In this document: positions 1 through 9,071 of the stretch, one piece after another | Numbering within the stretch: the stretch's first letter is position 1 | How the letters are laid out: every line of letters starts with the position of its first letter | From: Chitinophagales bacterium | GTDB taxonomy: Bacteria > Bacteroidota > Bacteroidia > Chitinophagales > UBA2359 | Length of the DNA: 64,000 bases | Assembly (NCBI GenBank): GCA_041392475.1 | Contig: JAWKLZ010000002.1 | Location: forward strand, 434,001-498,000 | Direction of reading: 5' to 3' | Position numbers and translations under genes: made by a program | Notes under the pieces: generated by a model | Told to the model about the DNA's origin: nothing | Database searches by the model: none | What the model saw: only the letters and a program-made list of their open reading frames with translations

Positions 1-659
1 CATTGTCGAATCGCTCTATCCAACAAATATCTAAGAAGTTGTGAAGCAAAACCTCGGCGGCGGTAAGCAGGATGTGTATCTACTTCTTGCAATCGAGCCA
101 TGTTATGGTGTCGAAAAATACCCATAGCTGCTAATATTTCCCATTCATTCTTGGGCGTAATACAATACCATTCTGTATTCAGAAAAGCGTCTTTTACCCT
201 CGTTTTGTCAAAACCTTCATTTGCAAACCATTCATTTTCAGGATTCGTTTTTGTTTTGAAGTGGCGAAAATGACCAAAATCTTCTGGTGTTTCAATTTGA
301 CGGATTTTCCAATCATTGGCAAGTGAAGGAAGATCAGGTATTTTAGAAGCAAACATGAGAGGCGTATCTGTTACTTCATACCCTGCAGCTTTTGCAGACT
401 CTTTCAAAAATGCCCATTCGGGATTTTCTAAGAAGGTGAAGGTTCGGTGTTGGTATTTTTCGGGGTCAAAATACCGTTCAGACAATCGTTCCCAGTCTGC
501 AAAATTTCTGTGGGTCGAATCTTGAATTTCAATGCCATTGCCCATCCAATAAGTAGGGAACTTTGGACTTCGAAAAATATAATAGCCTTCAAAATATTCA
601 AATATGCCGATGGCTTTGTGGGCATGTTTTTCTGTATCATAGATTTCTTGCAGCAGCAT
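1..659 (-). CDS. GNAT-family N-acetyltransferase, 3' end outside the window
   Basis: The minus-strand frame is open from an ATG at 659-657 to the window edge, giving 219 visible residues without a stop. The last visible residues read RLQEVDTHPAYRRRGFASQL, the acetyl-CoA binding motif A (R/Q-x-x-G-x-G/A) of GNAT enzymes. The start is supported by an in-frame TAG a short way upstream. The first ~115 residues show no motif I recognise, and the substrate cannot be predicted. The gene is divergent from the VWA protein gene. The C-terminal strand and helix of the GNAT fold lie beyond position 1. Confidence 0.75.
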   Translation of the reverse strand, partial: MLLQEIYDTEKHAHKAIGIFEYFEGYYIFRSPKFPTYWMGNGIEIQDSTHRNFADWERLSERYFDPEKYQHRTFTFLENPEWAFLKESAKAAGYEVTDTPLMFASKIPDLPSLANDWKIRQIETPEDFGHFRHFKTKTNPENEWFANEGFDKTRVKDAFLNTEWYCITPKNEWEILAAMGIFRHHNMARLQEVDTHPAYRRRGFASQLLRYLLDRAIRQ

Positions 660-782
660 ATTTTGGAAATTTAAGCAATCAAAGTGTTTCTAAAAATACA
701 AAGAAAAATGATTTCTTGACAATCGGAAAATTACACACTCCAATAAATCAATTTAACCCTCCATTTCGTTTAAGTTGTTTCA

Positions 783-809
783 TTGTTGTAGGCTTTTGTA
801 TTAAATTTG
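783..809 (+). promoter_or_regulatory. Putative Bacteroidota-type promoter for the VWA protein gene
   Basis: TAAATTTG at 802-809 matches the Bacteroidota -7 consensus TAnnTTTG. A TTG at 783-785 could be the -33 element, although the 16-bp spacing is short. The start codon at 894 is about 80 bases downstream. Confidence 0.4.
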
Positions 810-893
810 CGAACAAGTAGGAAACATCCACCTATCCTTTCTATTTTCAGCCATAATATGGACTTAAAATTGAAGTCTTCATAAAATCCAAAG

Positions 894-1943
894 ATGACAT
901 TCGTTTTTCATACTATTTTAAATATCAATAGTTTTTGTGCTATCATACAACTTAGCAATTTAACCTTTGCCAATCCGTGGTTTTTGTTGTTGCTATTGTT
1001 AATACCCATTTTCATTTTATGGCGATGGTTGAAGCGAGGCGAACAATTCCCCGAAATGCGCCTTTCCACATTGGAGGCTTTTGCGAAAACAACTTCTTGG
1101 AAAGCAAGGCTTCGTCCCACGCTGTTTGTACTCAAACTACTTGCATTCACCGCATTGGTCATTGCATTGGCACGTCCTCAAAATTTATTTACCGAACAAA
1201 AAATCACTACCGATGGTATTGACATTGTGCTGGTGATGGACATATCGGGCAGTATGTTGGCACGAGATTTTACACCCGACCGTTTGGAAGCATCGAAAGA
1301 AGTTGCTGGCAGATTCATCGAAAGCCGCCCACACGATCGCATTGGTTTAGTGGTTTTTGCAGGAGAAAGTTTTTCACAAACGCCCATTACAACCGACCAA
1401 AATGTGCTGAAAAGTATGTTGGCAGAAATAAAAAGTGGCATTATTGAAGACGGAACAGCAATCGGAATGGGTTTGGCAACAGCCGTTACGAGATTGCAGG
1501 ACAGCCAAGCAAAAAGCAAAGTGGTGATTTTATTGACAGATGGGGTGAACAATTCGGGTTTTATTGACCCTCTCACTGCTGCCGAAACCGCCAAACAGTT
1601 TGATGTGAAAGTTTACACAATTGGTGTCGGCACAAAAGGCAAAGCCCCCTACCCTGTTCGGGGTATTTTTGGCACTACTCAACTACAATATATTGATGTT
1701 CAAATTGATGAAGAGTTGCTGCAAAAAATTGCAGACATGACTGGAGGTCAATATTTTCGAGCAACTGACAATACAAGTTTGGAGCGTATTTATGGTGAAA
1801 TTGACCGATTGGAGAAAACAGAAATCGAAATTTCGACCATCAATCGCTACAGTGAGCAATTCTATTTCTTTGCGTTTTTGGCTGCAATGGCTTTGGCTTT
1901 AGAAATTGTACTGCGAAATACATTGTTTAGAGGCATTACTTAG
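894..1943 (+). CDS. BatA-like VWA domain membrane protein
   Basis: A 349-residue membrane protein with the layout of BatA/aerotolerance proteins. Two hydrophobic segments lie near the N-terminus (about 26-45 and 76-95), a von Willebrand A domain spans about 108-305, and there is a C-terminal helix at about 319-341. The MIDAS metal site is intact: DISGS at 116-120, and TDG at 215-217. BatA homologues usually begin close to the FANPWF segment, so the first ~20 residues may be over-called; no ATG closer to it is visible. VWA proteins of this group are usually encoded with MoxR, DUF58 and BatB-E genes. None of those is adjacent here, so this looks like a detached member. The function, often linked to stress tolerance, is inferred from family only. 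Confidence 0.85.
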   Translation: MTFVFHTILNINSFCAIIQLSNLTFANPWFLLLLLLIPIFILWRWLKRGEQFPEMRLSTLEAFAKTTSWKARLRPTLFVLKLLAFTALVIALARPQNLFTEQKITTDGIDIVLVMDISGSMLARDFTPDRLEASKEVAGRFIESRPHDRIGLVVFAGESFSQTPITTDQNVLKSMLAEIKSGIIEDGTAIGMGLATAVTRLQDSQAKSKVVILLTDGVNNSGFIDPLTAAETAKQFDVKVYTIGVGTKGKAPYPVRGIFGTTQLQYIDVQIDEELLQKIADMTGGQYFRATDNTSLERIYGEIDRLEKTEIEISTINRYSEQFYFFAFLAAMALALEIVLRNTLFRGIT

Positions 1944-1966
1944 TAGTCAATCAAGATAAAAAACTG

Positions 1967-1974
1967 TACTTTTG
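1967..1974 (+). promoter_or_regulatory. Putative -7 promoter box upstream of the 2029 gene
   Basis: TACTTTTG at 1967-1974 fits TAnnTTTG and lies 55 bases before the ATG at 2029. No convincing -33 TTTG was seen. Confidence 0.35.
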
Positions 1975-2028
1975 TAATATGCGTCCACCACACTGGTTTT
2001 AAAATTCATTTTATTAAAAAAATTCAAA

Positions 2029-2610
2029 ATGTTGATTCGATTCTTTTTAGTATTCACCATTACTTTGTTGAGCATTTCTACAGGTATAGCCCAAACGAAA
2101 TCGGGTACTTCTACACCTGAGGCACCAACTTCAAAAGTTGAAAAAAATGCAGAAATAAAGGCCAAATTGCAACGAAATTTGGACAGAAGTTCAACTACTA
2201 CTGCTACAAGATACAATCCGAATATGGCTCAAAGAGCATTTATGGATATGGCAAAAGATGCCAACAAGAATGCAGTGATCATCAATGGGTATGAATTGGA
2301 ATTTAATTCCAGTACAACTTTAGAAGGTAGTCAGTCTGTTGCAAATATTGTTTTGTATGCAAGTGGGGAAAAATTTGGAGACATTATGTTTTTTGGGAGA
2401 GACGAAATGGTTGAGTCTGTTCAGAAAAGAATGGGCGATATAGAAAGTCTTGAAAAATCAATTCCTATCATGTTGGCTTACCATATTGACATGCTTCCCA
2501 ATATCTTATCATTTTTGAAGTCATCTCCTTCAGCAGCTGTGGTTTTGGACAAAACAACGAGCCGTGTTAGTTTGTCTTCTGGCAAGGTGAATATGTGGGA
2601 AAATAGATAG
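2029..2610 (+). CDS. Secreted hypothetical protein
   Basis: A 193-residue protein that I do not recognise. A clear signal peptide covers residues 1-22, ending STGIAQ. A low-complexity Thr/Ser/Pro/Lys stretch follows (about 23-60), then a compact predicted alpha/beta region to the end. No cysteine, lipobox or catalytic motif is visible. It sits just after the VWA gene with its own promoter-like box, and a strong bidirectional terminator separates it from the convergent PorP-type gene. It is probably periplasmic. Confidence 0.7.
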   Translation: MLIRFFLVFTITLLSISTGIAQTKSGTSTPEAPTSKVEKNAEIKAKLQRNLDRSSTTTATRYNPNMAQRAFMDMAKDANKNAVIINGYELEFNSSTTLEGSQSVANIVLYASGEKFGDIMFFGRDEMVESVQKRMGDIESLEKSIPIMLAYHIDMLPNILSFLKSSPSAAVVLDKTTSRVSLSSGKVNMWENR

Positions 2611-2630
2611 TTCTCACTTCAAAAATTTTC

Positions 2631-2674
2631 CAATAAAAAAGGTCAAAACCATTCGGTTTTGACCTTTTTTATTG
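2631..2674. terminator. Bidirectional intrinsic terminator
   Basis: A perfect 20-bp inverted repeat (2631-2650 against 2655-2674) with a 4-base ATTC loop. The core stem is GGTCAAAACC/GGTTTTGACC. It is flanked by A6 on the left and T6 on the right, so it works as a Rho-independent terminator for both convergent neighbours (2029-2610 plus, 2688-3689 minus). Confidence 0.93.
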
Positions 2675-2687
2675 GATTATATCTACG

Positions 2688-3689
2688 TTAATTGCAGCCC
2701 TTTGTAAGTCCCCGATAGACCAAAGAAACTTCAATTGCTCCCTGACTACCAGTAGCAGTCTTCAAATCAGAAACATTCAAATCATATGTTGCACTGAGGC
2801 TTATATTTCCTATCTTTCCTCCCAACAAAAAAACTACTGCATCATCCAACCGATACCAAGTACCCATATATACGGCATCCCCTTCCATACTATTGCTGTC
2901 AAGATGATAGCCCAATGAAGCCCCCACAATAGTCAATTTATTGTCTGCCTGCCCCATACGCATTATACTAGGGTTGATACTAATATCCTCCCCTATTCCA
3001 AATCTTCCTCCCAAATGCCCAATCCATAGACCTGTAAATTGGTTTTGTTCTGCTTCTGGAGTTAGAAAAGTATGGTTGGAGCTAAAAGCATGGTTATATG
3101 AACCTCCTACTTCAAAACTGCTTTTTTCATTCAAATAAACAATGTTTGACAATCCAAATTTTGCATTGAAGTAGGAGAAATTATCTGATATACTCGGATT
3201 GTTATTGGGAAGATTGGGGTTGATTTGAAAATTTACAATTCCTCCAGCAAAAGTGAGTTTTTCAAAATTCGCTTTTTTATAGGTATAACCTCCCTGTGTA
3301 CCAATACTTAGTAGCCCCCAATCGCTTATTGACTGGTGATAAGCTACTGATAATGCTCCAGAACTTTCCTTCAAAGCACCATCACCCGAAGCATCGTGAT
3401 AGACCATCCCACCTATTCCAAAATATCCATTTTCTGTTTTACAAGCCAAAATAGGCATATCAAAAGACGCAATCACCGTGTTATAAGGTGCGGGAATAGA
3501 AAACCTCTGGCTTCGATAAGCAACTCCTACTCGATATTCGTCGACATCGCTTCCTGTTAGAGAGGGATTAATGAGCAATGGCTGATTGTAGAATTGCGAA
3601 AAATGAATGGATTGTGCTTGAATGTCAGGAATATAGCTGCAAATGAATACACAGAAACAAGAAAGAATTATGGGGAAATATTTTTTCAT
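2688..3689 (-). CDS. PorP/SprF-family type IX secretion outer-membrane protein
   Basis: A 333-residue outer-membrane protein. The signal peptide covers about residues 1-25 (ending DIQA). The next residues, QSIHFSQFYNQPLLINPSLTG, are the hallmark N-terminus of the PorP/SprF family, followed by repeated beta-strand segments rich in Gly and aromatics. Family members are accessory to the type IX secretion system and often pair with a specific large adhesin; no such partner is adjacent. A TATATTTG box at 3738-3745 supports transcription starting about 40 bases before the ATG. The gene ends at the shared terminator at 2631-2674. Confidence 0.9.
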   Translation of the reverse strand: MKKYFPIILSCFCVFICSYIPDIQAQSIHFSQFYNQPLLINPSLTGSDVDEYRVGVAYRSQRFSIPAPYNTVIASFDMPILACKTENGYFGIGGMVYHDASGDGALKESSGALSVAYHQSISDWGLLSIGTQGGYTYKKANFEKLTFAGGIVNFQINPNLPNNNPSISDNFSYFNAKFGLSNIVYLNEKSSFEVGGSYNHAFSSNHTFLTPEAEQNQFTGLWIGHLGGRFGIGEDISINPSIMRMGQADNKLTIVGASLGYHLDSNSMEGDAVYMGTWYRLDDAVVFLLGGKIGNISLSATYDLNVSDLKTATGSQGAIEVSLVYRGLTKGCN

Positions 3690-3737
3690 AATAGAAGAGG
3701 TTTGGATAAGGAAAGAAAGGAGTATGCTTTACAAACA

Positions 3738-3745
3738 CAAATATA
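3738..3745 (-). promoter_or_regulatory. Putative -7 promoter box for the PorP/SprF gene
   Basis: Read on the minus strand this is TATATTTG, a full match to TAnnTTTG. It lies about 49 bases before the ATG at 3689. A -33 element is not obvious. Confidence 0.45.
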
Positions 3746-3960
3746 CGTACAACGTCATTAATGTGAAAAAGGTTGCTATTGAATTAAATCAAAAAGGCTT
3801 TGGGCGAGCTGACCGTTACGCAATTTCTAAATTTGCAGATGAATGGGGTGGATTGAGTAGAACTAAAATTTAGGGGGTAAATAATGGCAAATGTATAGAA
3901 CAGGTGGATAGAAATGGGGATTTAGACATGGGATTTGGGTTATTGTAAATGAACAGGCAG

Positions 3961-4325
3961 ATTAAGTCGGTGGATTAGTTTTGTAATGAAAAGGGTGAAT
4001 TTTCGGACATTAGGGAATGGGTGGACCAATGTTCTGCAAAAAAAGGGTGGATTGAATGGATGGATTAGTTTTGTAATGAAAAGGGTGAATTTTCGGACAT
4101 TAGAGAATGGGTGAACCAATGTTCTGCAAAAAAAGGGTGGATTGAATGGATGGATTAGTTTTGTAATGAAAAGGGTGAATTTTCGGACATTAGAGAATGG
4201 GTGAACCAATGTTCTGCAAAAAAAGGATGGATTGAATGGATGGATTAGTTTTGTAATGAAAAGGGTGAATTTTCGGACATTGGGGAATGGGTGAACCAAT
4301 GTTCTGCAAAAAAAGGATGGATTAA
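3961..4325. repeat. Tandem repeat, four copies of a 90-bp unit
   Basis: The unit starting TGGATTAGTTTTGTAATGAA recurs at 3971, 4061, 4151 and 4241 with an exact 90-bp period and few differences between copies. ATTAAGTC marks both ends of the array (3961 and 4321). Because 90 is divisible by three, one minus-strand frame stays open across the array and looks like a 30-residue repeat protein, but nothing supports translation. The array sits in a gene-free interval. Confidence 0.95.
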
Positions 4326-4366
4326 GTCTATTAATGGGTGAATTTAGTGACTGTGATAAAAAAAAG

Positions 4367-4422
4367 AGACTTCAAAAGCATTGTATTTGGGGTGTTGAAT
4401 GGATTAGAAACTTTTGAAGTCT
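4367..4422. repeat. Paired inverted repeat of the ACTTC type, copy 1
   Basis: AGACTTCAAAAG (4367-4378) and CTTTTGAAGTCT (4411-4422) are perfect 12-bp inverted arms separated by 32 bases. Similar arm pairs occur at 38165-38246 and 49299-49377. There is no T-run after the distal arm, so this is not a typical terminator. Confidence 0.7.
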
Positions 4423-4709
4423 AATAAAAGATTTTGTATTGAATGGGGTATTTAGTTATAAAGGGTGGAAGTAACTAAATACATCTACTTCTACGGAGCT
4501 TATTGCAGAGGGTTTCAAAATTTAAAGGAGATTGCAGCTTTTTTTAGAGAAAAAGGGTCAAAGAAAAATAAAAAGAAATTCAAAAAATCAAATTAAACTT
4601 TGGATACCAGTTAATTAGAAAAAGACATAATTATTAAAAAAAATAAAAAAAAAGTTTTTGAATTCTCAAATAATTCTTTGTTTCTCCATTTAGTCCTCTA
4701 AAAATGGCC

Positions 4710-6344
4710 TCAATATTTGAGAATCAGTTCTCGTTTTACTTCGTTTTGGTTAATCGAAAAATGGTAAACATACAGCCCTTCTGACAAAATAGTAGCAGAC
4801 TGCTTCCAAGTTGCTGTATTTTGTCCTGTGTGTTCACACACTATTGACCATTCTCCCATTTTTTTGCCTGTCATATCCAAAAGTTCAATCAAAATAACAT
4901 CTCCTTTCACTGCACGGTAAGTCCATTGAAGGGATTCGTTGAAAGGATTGGGAGTTACTTTCACTACTTCAACACCCAAAATATTCGCACTATTAGGCGA
5001 TGCCAATTCTTCAAAAGCACTATCCAGCCAATCCAAACGATCAGAAAGCCAATTTTTTAGATACGCAATTTCAGAAGAGTAATCACCTCCCACATAGTTG
5101 TTGGGCCAAATATATTCATCCAAAATTTGCCATTTTGAAAAATTGCGTATTTGCGCCTTATGTAGAAACGTTTCTTGTTCGGTTATCCATGAAAGTAGCT
5201 TATCGGCACTCAACACCGTTTGTCTAAGTTGCTGCCATCTTTGATAGGATTGTTGATTGAAGGCATTGTCTTGTCTAAGTTTTTCCCACCAAAAAGGAAT
5301 GAGCCAAAAATCGTCCGTGCATATTTGATTGAAGTCCAATACCCATCCTGTTGTAAGCTCCCCTTGACAGTAATTAATATTGCCTGCCGAAAAATTGAAG
5401 TCCCAAACAGGGCCGATATGCAATTTGCCGCCATTGCTGTCTTTGTCCTTGTACAAAAAAGTACTCAAGCGATAGGCATCTATATTCTTACATACTTCAT
5501 TAACAATCATGTAATCAATAAACGAATCGGTATCAATGTATTGACGGTATCCTTTTAGGCTATCTGCAAAATCTTCACTTTGAAGGTTATCTTCAAAAGC
5601 ATGCATAAAATCTTCAATATACGCAGCTTGCTCAGGGACAATGGTTTCACTTTCAGGATATTCATATTGAAAGAAAATCTTTTGGTAGGAATTGTAGGGA
5701 GGTGTGTAAGTGGAGAACCAACCATCTCCGCCACTACCAGTTTGTTTGTCAATTTTGAAGATATAGCCCCCAGTCAAATCATCCCCTTCTATTTCATCAG
5801 GATCTAATTTGGCAATGTCAATGCGGTTTTTATCTCGCTTCAATTTTTCCATCAATACATACACCCCTTGATAATTGCCATTTATGACCAATTCACAAAA
5901 ACGGGTACGAGCAGCATACTCTCCCATACTATTAGCAATATAGTAAGCCAACACATTTCTCATCAAACTTTTATCAGCATAGGGAGCATATAAAATCCAA
6001 TCGTTTTCTTCGGGCATTCCTAATAATGACACATTGTTGTTGTCGCCATTGGATAATTGAGTTTCTAAGCCAAAAGATTTTTTGGGATAAGATTGAGAAC
6101 TTGAGCCACGGTATTCGATGCTGATACGACCATTGTACACATTTGCAGGGTCTTCAATTGAAGACAATTTATCCTCACCATTATAGATAATTTGCATTGA
6201 AGCTACTATACGTGAAGCATCCAAAATTTGTTGGTCATCCGTATCAATCAGCACAATAGGAAGATTGGAAGAAGTGAACGATACTTGAGCAAGAAGCGGC
6301 ACATATAGAAAGAAGGTACAAATACAAAAAAACAACCGATTCAT
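4710..6344 (-). CDS. CotH-kinase-family protein with T9SS type A sorting domain
   Basis: A 544-residue exported protein. A signal peptide (about 1-20) leads into a CotH-like region at about 60-440, seen from IEYRGSSSQSYPKKSFGLE (76-94), a MEKLKRDKNRID segment and a GPVWDFNFS segment near the end of the domain. CotH proteins resemble atypical protein kinases and are often found on spores or exported. The last ~85 residues (TPNPFNESLQW... ending LILKY) form a T9SS type A sorting domain, so the protein should be secreted or surface anchored. It begins 19 bases after the L,D-transpeptidase gene ends, so the two probably share a transcript. Confidence 0.88.
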   Translation of the reverse strand: MNRLFFCICTFFLYVPLLAQVSFTSSNLPIVLIDTDDQQILDASRIVASMQIIYNGEDKLSSIEDPANVYNGRISIEYRGSSSQSYPKKSFGLETQLSNGDNNNVSLLGMPEENDWILYAPYADKSLMRNVLAYYIANSMGEYAARTRFCELVINGNYQGVYVLMEKLKRDKNRIDIAKLDPDEIEGDDLTGGYIFKIDKQTGSGGDGWFSTYTPPYNSYQKIFFQYEYPESETIVPEQAAYIEDFMHAFEDNLQSEDFADSLKGYRQYIDTDSFIDYMIVNEVCKNIDAYRLSTFLYKDKDSNGGKLHIGPVWDFNFSAGNINYCQGELTTGWVLDFNQICTDDFWLIPFWWEKLRQDNAFNQQSYQRWQQLRQTVLSADKLLSWITEQETFLHKAQIRNFSKWQILDEYIWPNNYVGGDYSSEIAYLKNWLSDRLDWLDSAFEELASPNSANILGVEVVKVTPNPFNESLQWTYRAVKGDVILIELLDMTGKKMGEWSIVCEHTGQNTATWKQSATILSEGLYVYHFSINQNEVKRELILKY

Positions 6345-6363
6345 TGGTTTAAAAATTTAATAT

Positions 6364-8109
6364 TTAACTCCGTTTTTCCGTCTTATTCATCATCTTCAAT
6401 TGTCTCTTATCGTGTGCATATATATCTCGTCTCAACTGCAAAGTGCCTTCATCATCTGCCCAAGCGGTGAAATACACTACATGTACACGAGTCTTTTTAG
6501 GAGGATTCACATATTGTTCTTTTTCACTAAACATGGCATTTCGAATTCTTTGATTGTTCCATGAGCCACTGCCCGCTAAAAGATTTTCTGCAAACAAAGC
6601 AGGATCTTCCAATCGAATACAACCGTGGCTAAAAGAACGCACACGGGTTTTGAAATCCACTTTATTGGGTGTATCGTGTAGATAAATGCTGTGGTTGTTG
6701 GTAAACATAAACTTAGCCCGCCCCATACTATTGGAGTCCTTCGGGTCTTGCTTCAATTTGACATCTTTCCAGTCGACCTTTTCCCAATCTACGCTGTAAG
6801 GATTGACTTTTTTACCCTTCAAAAAGACCTCTACATCTGCCACAATCAGTACACCAGGGTTCATCTTGATATACTCCAACTCTTCTTTGGCAATACTTCG
6901 AGGAATCGTCCAGGTAGGACTGAAAATGATGTTTTGCATGGGTTTATTTATCAAAATAGGGGTCATATTTTTGAATTCACCGACCACCGATACAATCTCT
7001 GTGGTTCGTTTACCCTCATCATATACATACACCATAAATTCAGGAATATTTGCCCATACATACCGTTCTCCCAAGTCATCTGGCAACCAACGGTAGCGGT
7101 TCATGTTCAGCCTTAACAAATCAATATCTTCTTCAATGGGAGTATTTAAACCCTGCAATGTTGGTGCATCTAGCGAACCTGTAATAGCCAATCCATGTCG
7201 GGTTTGGTAGTTTCTTATAGCAGCCACAAAATCATCATCAAAGTTATTGCTATTTGCTTTTGAAGCAGGTAAATCGCCCATTGCTGCCAGTTTTTGAGCC
7301 AATTGCAGCACCTGCTCCCCACTTTTTCCTTTGCCAAAAGAAGCATTTGCAGGAAGGGATTTCCATGTACCAGATTTGGCTATATCAAGGCATTTTTTGA
7401 GGTATTGCTGCAAATCTGCAAAGTTCTTAGAGGCAGGGTTAAGATTTTTTAGGCTACTTTCAATATTGTTGTCTGTGAGTGCTTTATCAAGCACTTCTCC
7501 TAAATCTCTTTCTCTTGTTGCCACTTCCCAATTTCGACTTTTAGGGCGAAAACTACCGTACAACAAATCCGAAGCATAATTCAAATAAGACTGACTCAAC
7601 AACAAATCTAAGTCAATCATTTGCTGCAAATCTTTTGGTGGTGTTGCTTGAACCTTTTTATCTGATATTTGTATAGAATCTATCTTTGGATTAGAAGGAT
7701 ATACTTTTTGGTAGAGTGTTTCTATATCTGATAGTTGATAATCTGCTGCAATCAATCCATTTTCTTCAGCTTTTCGTAAGTAGTCAATGTACTGGAAAAT
7801 CTTTGGATTGGCAGTTTGATTTTGTACACTTTGCCACCTCAATTGTTTGAAATTTGAAGGAGTATATATCTTCAACAATTCATCCGTAATCACAGTCATT
7901 TCATTTTGGCTCATCAGTTTTGCATAGCCATCACCCAATAATCGATTGGTAAGTGTTTCGCAAAGTTTTTCCAGTACCAACGAATCTTTGCGAGCATCAT
8001 CCGTAGCTCTTTGGCCATTGGTATATAATAAGCTATCCATTTGCTCTTGTGTACAACCGATAAAAGAACCCACAAGAAATATAAAAATTATCCAATAGTT
8101 TTTTTGCAT
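6364..8109 (-). CDS. Murein L,D-transpeptidase (YcbB/LdtD-like) lipoprotein
   Basis: A 581-residue protein with the three-part layout of large YcbB-type L,D-transpeptidases. It has an N-terminal segment with a probable lipobox (GSFIGC, Cys19), a peptidoglycan-binding domain at about 262-330 (GEQVLQLAQKL..., YQTRHGLAITGSLDAPTLQG), and a YkuD catalytic domain at about 350-550. The catalytic motif SFSHGCIRLED is intact, with His495 and Cys497. The enzyme forms 3-3 crosslinks in peptidoglycan or attaches proteins to it in the periplasm. The gene is first in a likely two-gene operon with the downstream CotH-type gene. Confidence 0.92.
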   Translation of the reverse strand: MQKNYWIIFIFLVGSFIGCTQEQMDSLLYTNGQRATDDARKDSLVLEKLCETLTNRLLGDGYAKLMSQNEMTVITDELLKIYTPSNFKQLRWQSVQNQTANPKIFQYIDYLRKAEENGLIAADYQLSDIETLYQKVYPSNPKIDSIQISDKKVQATPPKDLQQMIDLDLLLSQSYLNYASDLLYGSFRPKSRNWEVATRERDLGEVLDKALTDNNIESSLKNLNPASKNFADLQQYLKKCLDIAKSGTWKSLPANASFGKGKSGEQVLQLAQKLAAMGDLPASKANSNNFDDDFVAAIRNYQTRHGLAITGSLDAPTLQGLNTPIEEDIDLLRLNMNRYRWLPDDLGERYVWANIPEFMVYVYDEGKRTTEIVSVVGEFKNMTPILINKPMQNIIFSPTWTIPRSIAKEELEYIKMNPGVLIVADVEVFLKGKKVNPYSVDWEKVDWKDVKLKQDPKDSNSMGRAKFMFTNNHSIYLHDTPNKVDFKTRVRSFSHGCIRLEDPALFAENLLAGSGSWNNQRIRNAMFSEKEQYVNPPKKTRVHVVYFTAWADDEGTLQLRRDIYAHDKRQLKMMNKTEKRS

Positions 8110-8253
8110 TTTACGAGGCTTATTTATAGATTTAATATCATTAACTTACACGCTGTATTGAGTATCCTTTAGCAATTATACTCAAATTTCAAGATAAAAG
8201 AGATGAGACAAAACATTGGCTGCGAATTAACTGCTGAAATATTTACTGTAATC

Positions 8254-8261
8254 TAATTTTG
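8254..8261 (+). promoter_or_regulatory. Putative -7 promoter box for the Crp/Fnr regulator gene
   Basis: TAATTTTG matches TAnnTTTG and lies 30 bases upstream of the ATG at 8292. No good -33 element was found. Confidence 0.4.
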
Positions 8262-8291
8262 TCTTCTTACTTAATAGAATAACTCAACTCT

Positions 8292-8981
8292 ATGAATGAT
8301 AAAACAGACTATTGGTACTTAGAAAACGTAGATTTACACGCATTGTTTTGCCCGATAGCATTGTCTGAATTGGAAGATCCTCCTGAACCCAAAATATATA
8401 AAAAAGGGGAATTTATCTATTTTCCAGACGACAAAACTACAAAAGTTTATTTTGTAGAAGTAGGAAGAGTAAAAATTGGTTCCTACTCTGTGGATGGCAA
8501 AGAAGTTATCAAAGCTATTTTACATACTGGAGAAGTTTTTGGAGAGTTGGGGCTGGTCGGGCAAAGAACTTACAATGAGTTTTCGCAAGCTATGGAGAAG
8601 ACCCAATTATGTGTAATGGGAATTGATGAAATGCGTGGATTGATGCGTCAAAATAAAGATTTTAGCCTGCAAGTCACACAAATTATTGGAAACAAACTGG
8701 TGAGAACACAACGCCGCTTAGAATCTCTAATTTTCAAAGATGCACGTTCTCGTATCATTGAATTTTTGCGAGATTTGGCTGTGCAAAAAGGACAAAGAGT
8801 TGGTTATGAAATGGTTGTTCGACAGTTTTTTACCCATCAGGAAATAGCCAATCTCACGGGAACTTCTCGTCAAACAGTAACGACTATCTTAAATGAATTG
8901 AGGGCTGACAACATGATTTATTTTGATAGACGCAAGTTATTGGTGCGAGATTTAGAGAAATTATCTGCTTTAATTCAGTAA
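8292..8981 (+). CDS. Crp/Fnr-family transcriptional regulator
   Basis: A 229-residue regulator with the expected two-domain plan. A cyclic-nucleotide-binding-like beta-roll lies at about 25-140 (VGRVKIGSYSVDGKEV, GEVFGELGLVG). A winged helix-turn-helix lies at about 150-225, with recognition region THQEIANLTGTSRQTVTTIL. There is no N-terminal cysteine cluster, so it is not an oxygen-sensing iron-sulphur FNR of the E. coli type. Its ligand cannot be told from sequence. The gene is monocistronic, divergent from the L,D-transpeptidase gene. Confidence 0.92.
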   Translation: MNDKTDYWYLENVDLHALFCPIALSELEDPPEPKIYKKGEFIYFPDDKTTKVYFVEVGRVKIGSYSVDGKEVIKAILHTGEVFGELGLVGQRTYNEFSQAMEKTQLCVMGIDEMRGLMRQNKDFSLQVTQIIGNKLVRTQRRLESLIFKDARSRIIEFLRDLAVQKGQRVGYEMVVRQFFTHQEIANLTGTSRQTVTTILNELRADNMIYFDRRKLLVRDLEKLSALIQ

Positions 8982-9036
8982 AAAGAAACAGTAGTATTGC
9001 TAAACTGACTGTTAAACTCTTTTTATTAGCACGGTT

Positions 9037-9071
9037 TTTGAACTTTTTTATTCCAAAAAACCTTATATTTG
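9037..9071 (+). promoter_or_regulatory. Putative promoter of the DUF4290-murA operon
   Basis: TTTG at 9037-9040 and TATATTTG at 9064-9071 match the -33 and -7 elements of Bacteroidota housekeeping promoters, with a 23-bp spacer. Transcription would start near 9077, leaving a leader of about 260 bases before the ATG at 9336. Confidence 0.55.

Larger units (their letters stand above)
3746..4709. other. Long gene-free interval between the PorP/SprF and CotH-type genes
   Basis: About 1 kb without a credible gene. It contains the 90-bp tandem array (3961-4325), a paired inverted repeat (4367-4422) and an A-rich stretch around 4555-4655. Short open frames here have no family resemblance and either cross the PorP promoter region or consist only of the repeat. 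Confidence 0.7.

Noticed and set aside
3643..3873. Plus-strand 76-codon frame over the start of the PorP/SprF gene
   Set aside because: It overlaps the minus-strand gene start and its TATATTTG promoter box and has no recognisable domain.
3940..4299. Minus-strand 119-residue repeat protein
   Set aside because: It is simply the translation of the 90-bp tandem repeat, whose length divisible by three keeps a frame open. No promoter or homology supports it.
3961..4325. CRISPR array
   Set aside because: The unit is 90 bp and contiguous, with no unique spacers between repeats, and no cas genes are in the window.
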